Source: Alphaproteobacteria bacterium (GTDB taxonomy: Bacteria; Pseudomonadota; Alphaproteobacteria; CACIAM-22H2). Taken from it: DNA of 6,371 nt. The stretch lies in contig VGEI01000218.1 of NCBI GenBank assembly GCA_016869415.1, positions 1 through 6,371 of the forward strand, written 5' to 3'. Positions within the stretch are counted from its first letter, which is position 1. Every line of letters starts with the position of its first letter. The position numbers were made by a program, and so were the translations under genes. Positions 1 to 6,371 of the stretch are shown one piece after another. The notes under the pieces are model-generated. The model saw only the letters and a list, made by a program, of their open reading frames with translations. It was not told the origin of the DNA and searched no databases.

Positions 1-55
1 CCTTTGCCAAGCCAAATATGAACGTTAAATCAAAGACTTATGTAATATTTCTCGG

Positions 56-84
56 TTGCCACAAAGGTCGTTTTGGGTTAGGTT
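56..84 (+). promoter_or_regulatory. Possible sigma-70 promoter for the YqeY-like gene
   Basis: TTGCCA at 56-61 matches the -35 consensus TTGACA in 5 of 6 positions. After exactly 17 bases, TAGGTT at 79-84 matches TATAAT in only 3 of 6. This would give a 5' leader of about 30 bases. A competing AT-rich -10-like stretch, TAATAT (43-48), has no good -35 upstream. The leader has no convincing Shine-Dalgarno sequence before the ATG at 121. A GANTC site lies at 109-113, eight bases before the start codon. The AT-rich left part could also serve a divergent gene outside the window; in other Alphaproteobacteria carA is often found there, but no part of it is visible here. Confidence 0.25.
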
Positions 85-120
85 GCGTGCTTTCCCGCTC
101 TCACAACGGATTCGCTTCGC

Positions 121-579
121 ATGCTGCGCGATGAGCTCAACGACGCGTTGAAAACCGCGATGAAGGCGCGCGACGAGCGCACCACCGCCACGCTGCGCAT
201 GGTTCTCGCCGGCCTCAAGGACAAGGACATCGCCGCCCGCACCAAGGGTGTGACCACGGGTATCGGCGACGACGAGGCGCGCACCGTGATGCAGAACATG
301 GTGCGTCAGCGCCGCGACAGCATCGCCATGTACGAGAAGGGCGGTCGCGCCGACCTGGTGAAGCAGGAAAACGAAGAGATCTCGATCATCGAGCGTTTCC
401 TGCCCAAGCAGATGGACGCCGCGGCGACCGAAAAGGCGGTCAAGGCAGCAATAGCCGAGACGGCTGCGGCCAGCATGAAGGACATGGGCAAGGTCATGGG
501 CGTGCTGAAGCAGAGATACGCCGGCCAGATGGACATGAGCATGGTCGGCCCATTGGTGAAAAAGCTGCTCGGCGCTTGA
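121..579 (+). CDS. GatB/YqeY domain-containing protein
   Basis: A 152-residue stand-alone protein of the GatB/YqeY family, related to the C-terminal tRNA-binding tail of the GatB subunit of the tRNA-dependent amidotransferase. The free-standing form has no firmly established function; a role linked to tRNA is an inference from the domain. The protein is full length for the family (about 150 residues). The N-terminus MLRDELNDALKTAMKARD matches the usual helical start. Other family hallmarks are RRDSIAMYEKGGR (64-76), the EEISIIERFLPKQM segment (85-98), and the C-terminal pattern DMGKVMGVLK (121-130) followed by YAGQMDMSMVGPLVKKLL. The ATG at 121 is chosen because the family begins at this residue, although no clear ribosome binding site precedes it. 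In Alphaproteobacteria this gene is commonly found just upstream of dnaG; here a peptidase gene lies between them. The name yqeY is a family label, so no symbol is given. Confidence 0.93.
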   Translation: MLRDELNDALKTAMKARDERTTATLRMVLAGLKDKDIAARTKGVTTGIGDDEARTVMQNMVRQRRDSIAMYEKGGRADLVKQENEEISIIERFLPKQMDAAATEKAVKAAIAETAAASMKDMGKVMGVLKQRYAGQMDMSMVGPLVKKLLGA

Positions 580-657
580 TTCTTCTGGCCGAAGCTGCCG
601 CGACCGGCGGATTCTCCATCAGGAACACGACAGAAATCGTGAGGTAAGGCCGTAGCG

Positions 658-1446
658 ATGAATGTCTTGGCCCTGTTTCTGACGGTTGTGTTTCTGGCCA
701 TGGCTGGCGCAGATGGCGCGATTGCCCAGAGAGGACCGCGAGGGGGCCCGGAGCAATCGCGCGAAGTCAGGGAAAGCATGGGACAGATCGCCGTCGGGCT
801 GGTGCCGGTCTATCCGGCGGCGCACCATTGCACGCCGGTCGTGTCTCCATTTGGTTCGCTGACCCGCTACGACGGCAGCGCGCGCGCCAACGATCATGGC
901 GGGTTTCATAACGGCATCGACATTACCCTGCGTGAAGGCACGCCGATCCTTGCCATTGCCGCCGGCGAAGTCATTCTCGCAGGGGCAGGCGGATTGCTGG
1001 TGGGCAACTACGTCTGGCTGCGTCACACGCCAGCCGATACCGGTCTGCCCTCCTATCTGTATTCGCGGTATCAGCACCTTGATCAGCCGAGCCCGCTGCC
1101 GGTAGGGCGGCGGCTCAATGTCGGCGACCCGGTCGGAGCCTCAGGCAAGACCGGCACCGTCGGGCCGTATTACGGTGCCGCCGGCTATCCGCATCTTCAC
1201 CTGACGCTCATTGCCAGCGCTGGCCCGCACTACGAAGTCCGTGGCGATACCATTCTGGCGCCGGGCCGACGCTTTCTCGATCCCCTCGCGGTCTACATGA
1301 AGACGCCCGTCTCGCTGGACAATCACGTCTTGCGCGACCTGCCGCCGGCCGAGAAACGGGTGCCCATCCCCTATCAGACAAGTGATGGCACGCGTGTACC
1401 CATGGACACGAAAGTCATATGGCCCGTCGCGTGCGGGAAGCTTTAG
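658..1446 (+). CDS. Secreted M23 family (LytM-type) zinc metallopeptidase
   Basis: A 262-residue predicted exported zinc endopeptidase that probably cleaves peptidoglycan cross-bridges in the periplasm. The zinc-site residues are all present: H84 and D88 in FHNGIDI, and H181 in the HxH motif PHLHL (H179, H181). The catalytic-type histidine H140 is in YQHL. This suggests an active enzyme rather than a degenerate LytM regulator. Residues 3-16 form a hydrophobic segment followed by AIA at 21-23, a plausible signal peptidase I site before Q24; the n-region lacks the usual Lys or Arg, which is atypical. The only two cysteines, C58 and C259, would be at opposite ends of the mature chain and could form a disulfide (inference). 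No coiled coil or LysM repeat is visible. The start is supported by GAGGTAAGG at 641-649, eight bases before the ATG. It lies 78 bases after the YqeY-like gene and is probably cotranscribed. The specific substrate cannot be told. Confidence 0.9.
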   Translation: MNVLALFLTVVFLAMAGADGAIAQRGPRGGPEQSREVRESMGQIAVGLVPVYPAAHHCTPVVSPFGSLTRYDGSARANDHGGFHNGIDITLREGTPILAIAAGEVILAGAGGLLVGNYVWLRHTPADTGLPSYLYSRYQHLDQPSPLPVGRRLNVGDPVGASGKTGTVGPYYGAAGYPHLHLTLIASAGPHYEVRGDTILAPGRRFLDPLAVYMKTPVSLDNHVLRDLPPAEKRVPIPYQTSDGTRVPMDTKVIWPVACGKL

Positions 1447-1614
1447 CGCGGACATTCCGGCCACTGTTTTCTCTCGCACAGCGGACGATAGCCATAGGCG
1501 ATACCGTTGAGCCTCTCGTCACCGCGGCAACGACCGCCACAGGCGGCAACGTGGAGGTTCAGATCGAAGCCTTGGGCGGCCGATACCGCCCCGAGTCGTG
1601 GGTGGAGCGCTCGT

Positions 1615-1644
1615 TTATCCCCGCCTTTAAGTGCCTGTGAATAA
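1615..1644. promoter_or_regulatory. Two DnaA-box-like 9-mers upstream of dnaG
   Basis: On the - strand, 1636-1644 reads TTATTCACA, which fits the relaxed E. coli DnaA-box consensus TTWTNCACA and differs from TTATCCACA at one base. On the + strand, 1615-1623 reads TTATCCCCG, 7 of 9 to the same consensus. The two face each other 12 bases apart, about 50 to 80 bases upstream of the primase start codon. A DnaA-controlled dnaG promoter is an inference. The second site is weak, and one good match in a window of this size could arise by chance. Confidence 0.25.
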
Positions 1645-1651
1645 AGCAGAC

Positions 1652-1675
1652 CGGGCCGCGCCGGTACGCGGCCTG
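1652..1675 (+). other. GC-rich hairpin just upstream of dnaG
   Basis: GGCCGCG (1654-1660) and CGCGGCC (1667-1673) form a perfect 7-bp stem around the loop CCGGTA. A G-T wobble (1653/1674) and a C-G pair (1652/1675) extend it to 9 bp. It ends 20 bases before the dnaG ATG. No T-run follows on the + strand, so it is not a normal intrinsic terminator. Because dnaG has no visible Shine-Dalgarno sequence, the hairpin may affect ribosome access or transcript processing (inference). Confidence 0.4.
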
Positions 1676-1695
1676 TAGACTTGCCGCGCACCGCC

Positions 1696-3519
1696 ATGAC
1701 CTTCACGCCGCAATTCCTCGATGAGATCCGCACGCGCCTGCCGTGCTCAGAGGTCGTCGGCCGGCGGGTCAAACTCGCCCGCAAGGGGCGCGAGCATGCC
1801 GGGCTCTGCCCGTTTCACAACGAGAAAACACCCTCCTTCTGGGTCAATGACGAGAAGGGTTTCTATCACTGCTTCGGCTGTGGGGCGCATGGCGACGTGA
1901 TCGGCTTCGCCATGCGCATCGACAACCTATCGTTTCCCGAGGCGGTGGAGAAGCTGGCCGGCGAGGCCGGGCTGGAGCTGCCGCGCTTCACGCCGCAGGA
2001 GCGCGAGCGCGCCAAGCGCCAGCAGACCCTGCACGAGGTTGTGGAGGCGGCCTGTGCCTGGTTCGAGGCGCAACTCAAGGGGCCGGGCGGCGAGCCGGGC
2101 CGGGCCTATTTCGCCGGTCGTGGTCTTGGCGCTGAAACTATCGCCCGCTTCCGGCTGGGCTATGCGCTCGACGGGCGCGAGAACCTCAAGACGGCACTTA
2201 AGGCCGCCGGTGTGCCCGAAGTCCTGATGCTCGAGGCGGGTTTGATCGTGAAGCCCGAGGACGGGCGCGAGAGCTTCGATTTCTTCCGCGGCCGGGTGAT
2301 GTTCCCGATCATGGACCGCCGCGGCCGAGTGGTGGCCTTCGGCGGCCGTATCCTCGGCGATGGCCAGCCCAAATATCTCAACTCGCGCGAGACCCCACTC
2401 TTCGACAAGGGACGTACCCTCTACGCCCTCGACAAGGCGCGGGTGGGGGTGGCGGGTGGGGCCGGACGGCCCCCGGCTGAGCTCGTGGTCTGCGAGGGCT
2501 ACATGGACGTGATTGCGCTGCATGAGGCTGGCTTCGCCGGCGCCGTAGCGCCGCTAGGCACGGCCATCACCGAAACCCAGATCGAGACCCTGTGGAAGCT
2601 GGCGCCGGAGCCGGTACTCTGCCTCGACGGCGATGCCGCCGGCCAACGGGCGGCGCTACGGGCGGCGGAGAGGGTCCTGCCGCTGCTCAAGGCCGGGTTC
2701 AGCCTGCGTTTTGCCCGGCTGCCGCCAGGCGACGACCCCGACACCCTGGTCCGCCGGCAGGGGCCGGCGGCCCTCGTCGAGCTGCTCGGCCGCGCCCGGC
2801 CCCTGGTCGATATCCTGTGGGACGCCGAGACCGCTGGGCGCCCCCTAGACACCCCGGAGCGCCGTGCCGGGCTGGAGCGGCGGCTCAAGGAACGCATCGC
2901 CAGGATCGCCGATCGCTCAGTCCAGCAACAATATTTCAATTCTCTGATCCGCGAGCGGCTATGGACCGCTTTCCGGCCGGGACGCCGCAATCCGGCGCCG
3001 GCCCCGCTGCGCGCCCCAGGCTTCGTCGCCGGCCCCGAGTTCGACGCGGTCTTGCTGGCAACGCTGATTAACCATCCGAGCCTCGCCGCAGACCATTGCG
3101 AAAGCCTAGCCCAGCTCACCTTGGAAGGGCCCGAATTCGATAAAATTCTCAAGGAAATCCTGCACTTTACCGCACGCGCCGAACTTGACACCGCAGACCT
3201 GAAAAGCCATTTAATGCAAACGGGTTCGGCGGCGGCGCTGAGTGCCATCACGCGCCCCGACCTTTACAAACTCTGGCCCTTTGCAGGACCTCAGGCGGAC
3301 CTCTCGGCAGCGCGGACGGGATTGGATCACGTACTTGCGCGTTTCCTTGAGCGACGCCTGGAAGTCGAAGTCGATGCAGCCCGGAAGGAGTTGGCAGCCG
3401 CCGAGTCTGTGGAGAGCGAGGCCAGGTTGAGCAGCCTGCAGCAGCAGCTTCGCCATGCGGGGTTGCGAGGTACCACCAGCCTCGACGAAGACGACGATTT
3501 CAGCCGGGCGAGCGGCTGA
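1696..3519 (+). CDS. dnaG: DNA primase
   Basis: Primase makes the short RNA primers for lagging-strand and restart synthesis at the replication fork, working with the DnaB helicase. The 607-residue protein has the full architecture. The N-terminal CHC2 zinc finger has ligands C38, H41, C59 and C62 (CPFH and CFGC). The catalytic core includes RGRVMFPI (198-205) and KYLNS (226-230). The Toprim motifs are EGYMD (E267 to D271), CLDGDAAG (D311, D313) and DDPDT (346-350), giving the acidic metal-binding residues. A helical C-terminal region from about residue 445 matches the position of the DnaB-interaction domain. I chose ATG 1696 because MTFTPQFLDEIRTRL aligns with the family start; a TTG at 1681 would add five residues without a better ribosome binding site. 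No clear Shine-Dalgarno is visible for either. Length is normal for the family. It is followed after 90 bases by rpoD, the classical pairing. Confidence 0.97.
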   Translation: MTFTPQFLDEIRTRLPCSEVVGRRVKLARKGREHAGLCPFHNEKTPSFWVNDEKGFYHCFGCGAHGDVIGFAMRIDNLSFPEAVEKLAGEAGLELPRFTPQERERAKRQQTLHEVVEAACAWFEAQLKGPGGEPGRAYFAGRGLGAETIARFRLGYALDGRENLKTALKAAGVPEVLMLEAGLIVKPEDGRESFDFFRGRVMFPIMDRRGRVVAFGGRILGDGQPKYLNSRETPLFDKGRTLYALDKARVGVAGGAGRPPAELVVCEGYMDVIALHEAGFAGAVAPLGTAITETQIETLWKLAPEPVLCLDGDAAGQRAALRAAERVLPLLKAGFSLRFARLPPGDDPDTLVRRQGPAALVELLGRARPLVDILWDAETAGRPLDTPERRAGLERRLKERIARIADRSVQQQYFNSLIRERLWTAFRPGRRNPAPAPLRAPGFVAGPEFDAVLLATLINHPSLAADHCESLAQLTLEGPEFDKILKEILHFTARAELDTADLKSHLMQTGSAAALSAITRPDLYKLWPFAGPQADLSAARTGLDHVLARFLERRLEVEVDAARKELAAAESVESEARLSSLQQQLRHAGLRGTTSLDEDDDFSRASG

Positions 3520-3609
3520 TCCCGGCACGGATTTCGATTCTCGCGCGCATATATAGGGGCTTCGGAATCGGGGTCCCATGACGAGATTTGACAGGATTAA
3601 CGAACGCTG
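3520..3609 (+). promoter_or_regulatory. dnaG-rpoD spacer with possible rpoD promoter elements
   Basis: This 90-base spacer contains TATATA at 3550-3555, an AT-rich stretch in GC-rich surroundings that could be a -10 element (4 of 6 to TATAAT), but no good -35 hexamer lies 16-18 bases upstream. CGATTC (3535-3540) and GAATCG (3565-3570) form a 6-bp inverted repeat that brackets it, and each arm contains a GANTC site (3536-3540 and 3565-3569). A separate promoter for rpoD here is an inference. No T-run terminator follows dnaG, so read-through from dnaG is also expected. Confidence 0.3.

Positions 3610-3610
<1 letters not shown>
3578..3610 (+). CDS. Possible 10-codon leader ORF coupled to rpoD
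   Basis: ATG at 3578 opens a frame encoding MTRFDRINER and ending in TGA at 3608-3610. The last base of the stop is the first base of the rpoD ATG, giving a TGATG overlap. GGGG at 3570-3573, four bases before the ATG, is a possible ribosome binding site. The rpoD start has only AGGA at 3593-3596, 13 bases upstream, which is farther than usual and lies inside this mini-ORF. Translation of the mini-ORF could therefore deliver ribosomes to rpoD by termination and reinitiation. This is seen directly as an arrangement; its use is inferred, and a frame this short can occur by chance. Confidence 0.3.
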
Positions 3611-5625
<2,015 letters not shown>

Positions 5626-5649
5626 ACACGGGGGGCGATCCCCTCGATT

Positions 5650-5690
5650 CACGGCCGGCCGGGCAGTGCCCGTGCCGGCCGTGTCGCTTT
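5650..5690 (+). terminator. Rho-independent-type terminator after rpoD
   Basis: CACGGCCGGC (5650-5659) and GCCGGCCGTG (5674-5683) form a perfect 10-bp stem. Inside it, CGGGC (5660-5664) and GCCCG (5668-5672) continue the helix for five more pairs, with a three-base loop and one bulged T (5673). The hairpin begins 25 bases after the rpoD stop and is followed by TCGCTTT, a short and imperfect T-run. The very stable stem and its position argue for transcription termination or 3'-end stabilisation of the dnaG-rpoD transcript. Confidence 0.75.
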
Positions 5691-5732
5691 CCGGTGGAGA
5701 ATCGGCCGCGACTCGGCGGAATCGAGCTGCGG

Positions 5733-5800
5733 CCCCCTTGTCGACCGCCCTGATTGCGATAACATGGCGCCCGTATTAGGGGGGCGAATCGACAAGGCGG
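5733..5800 (+). repeat. Long inverted repeat with promoter-like hexamers before the methyltransferase gene
   Basis: CCTTGTCGA (5736-5744) and TCGACAAGG (5789-5797) are perfect 9-base inverted repeats. Inside them CGCCC (5746-5750) and GGGCG (5782-5786) add five pairs across a 1-by-2 internal loop, and CC (5733-5734) with GG (5799-5800) adds two outside a mismatch. The 31-base centre contains the palindrome GGCGCC (5766-5771). TTGTCG (5738-5743) in the left arm and TAACAT (5760-5765), 16 bases on, each match sigma-70 hexamers 4 of 6. The element could be an operator over a weak promoter, an RNA leader hairpin or a second terminator; no T-run follows, which disfavours the last. Confidence 0.5.
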
Positions 5801-5878
5801 ACCCGGGGCCGCCGGCCGGAAGTGAGGCCAGCACACCGGTCATGACCGCCACTTGGCCTTCTTGCGCCCAAGGACCCC

Positions 5879-6371
5879 GTGCCCAACGAACCGATTCCAA
5901 TATCCATGCCCGGAGTGGCGGATGCCTATCTCCGGGCGGTACGTGACAAATACAACGCCATCGAGATCTGGCCCGAGTCGGACCGCTGGCTTGCCCATGT
6001 GAAGGGCTGGATCGCCGGTACGATCGCCGAGTGGCAGCCACGTCTTGGACTGACCCCGAGTTCCCGCATTCTCAACGCGGGCTCGGGCGACGAGTCCTAC
6101 TCGATCGCCCCGGGCATGGTGATCAACAGCGATATCGCCGATCGCAAGCTGGTGGGAATGCCCTTCGGCGTGGCCGGCGACCTCGCCCGTCTACCGCTGG
6201 CCACCGGCTCGGTCGACGTCTGCGTCTGTGTCGGCTCAGTGGTCAACTACGTACCGGAACACCCGCGCGCCATCGACGAGATCGGCCGCGTGGTCAAGCC
6301 GGGAGGCAGCCTGATCTTGGAGTTCGAGAACAGCGCCAGCCTCGAATATATAGGTACGCCGCATTTCGGCC
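5879..6371 (+). CDS. Class I SAM-dependent methyltransferase (partial, runs off the right edge)
   Basis: The first 164 codons of a methyltransferase with the Rossmann-like class I fold are visible; the 3' end is outside the window. The SAM-binding motif I is ILNAGSGDES (64-73), a variant with Asn where an acidic residue is usual. An acidic residue after strand 2 is D85 in INSDIAD. GDLARLPL (100-107) supplies the adenine-contacting D101. SVDVCVCVGSVVNYV (111-125) and EIGRVVKPGGSLILEFEN (134-151) are typical of Methyltransf_11-type enzymes. The substrate cannot be told from this; similar enzymes with an LEFEN ending occur near surface-polysaccharide genes, which is recollection, not evidence here. 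The GTG at 5879 is chosen because AAGGA (5870-5874) lies four bases before it; ATG at 5906 has no ribosome binding site. An in-frame TGA at 5843 limits upstream extension. It lies beyond the rpoD terminator and so is likely a separate transcription unit. Confidence 0.85.
   Translation, partial: MPNEPIPISMPGVADAYLRAVRDKYNAIEIWPESDRWLAHVKGWIAGTIAEWQPRLGLTPSSRILNAGSGDESYSIAPGMVINSDIADRKLVGMPFGVAGDLARLPLATGSVDVCVCVGSVVNYVPEHPRAIDEIGRVVKPGGSLILEFENSASLEYIGTPHFG

Larger units (their letters stand above)
1447..1695. other. Gap between M23 peptidase gene and dnaG, no defensible gene
   Basis: This 249-base stretch has two mutually exclusive open frames. On the + strand, a 73-codon frame starts at ATG 1419 inside the peptidase gene and ends at 1640; its later codons are GNN-rich and end mostly in G or C, as real genes here do, but it has only a weak GAAAG before the start and resembles no family I know. 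On the - strand, a frame ending at 1443 has a Cys-rich tail with four cysteines in its last 34 residues, but its ATGs fall at or inside the dnaG start and it has no signal peptide. Short inverted repeats occur at 1534-1546 (5-bp stem, ACA loop) and 1574-1591 (6-bp stem, 6-base loop). Either frame could be a small or decayed gene; I support neither as a call. Confidence 0.5.

Noticed and set aside
619..1077. Antisense frames over the M23 peptidase gene and the end of the YqeY-like gene
   Set aside because: Both overlapped genes are recognised with full motif sets; the antisense products have no motifs.
1681..1695. TTG at 1681 as the dnaG start
   Set aside because: It adds five residues not typical of the family and has no ribosome binding site; the ATG at 1696 fits the conserved N-terminus.
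2592..3071. A 159-codon + strand frame inside dnaG
   Set aside because: It is out of frame with the intact primase and has an Arg/Pro/Gly-rich composition typical of shadow frames.
3588..3593. A perfect TTGACA just upstream of rpoD
   Set aside because: A -10 element at normal spacing would fall inside the rpoD coding sequence, past the start codon, so it cannot drive the full-length gene. It is probably chance within the mini-ORF.
5764..5946. A 60-codon + strand frame between rpoD and the methyltransferase
   Set aside because: It overlaps the methyltransferase start in another frame, has no ribosome binding site and its composition is Pro/Gly/Ser-rich with no family resemblance.

Overview
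The window looks like an alphaproteobacterial chromosome segment. It is GC-rich and carries the alphaproteobacterial form of the macromolecular-synthesis cluster: a GatB/YqeY-domain protein, then DNA primase (dnaG), then the housekeeping sigma factor (rpoD), all on the + strand. The N-terminus of the primase and the sequence of the sigma factor fit that class best. By hand count, GANTC sites (the target of the cell-cycle methylase CcrM in many Alphaproteobacteria) are also concentrated between genes. I cannot assign a genus; an origin in or near Rhodospirillales is only an impression.

Layout. Positions 1-120 are a comparatively AT-rich leader with a possible promoter. A 152-residue GatB/YqeY-domain protein lies at 121-579. 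A secreted M23 (LytM-type) zinc peptidase follows at 658-1446 with a clear ribosome binding site; it separates the YqeY-like gene from dnaG, which are often adjacent in this class. A 249-base gap (1447-1695) holds no gene I can defend, but it contains hairpins and two DnaA-box-like 9-mers. dnaG runs 1696-3519. A 90-base spacer leads into rpoD (3610-5625) and contains a 10-codon upstream ORF whose stop overlaps the rpoD start as TGATG. A strong hairpin terminator follows rpoD at 5650-5683, then a second, longer inverted repeat (5736-5797) beside promoter-like hexamers. The window ends inside a class I SAM-dependent methyltransferase gene (from 5879).

No terminator-like structure with a T-run was seen between 121 and 5625, so YqeY-like, M23, dnaG and rpoD could be cotranscribed, perhaps with internal promoters before dnaG and rpoD. 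Primase and sigma factor couple replication priming with general transcription. The M23 peptidase would act on peptidoglycan in the periplasm, and the methyltransferase appears to be a separate unit after the terminator.

The genes themselves are conserved housekeeping types and I do not see a new multi-gene system. The observations worth checking are in the spacers: the TGATG-coupled mini-ORF before rpoD, the inverted repeat before the methyltransferase, the GANTC enrichment, and the DnaA-box-like pair before dnaG.
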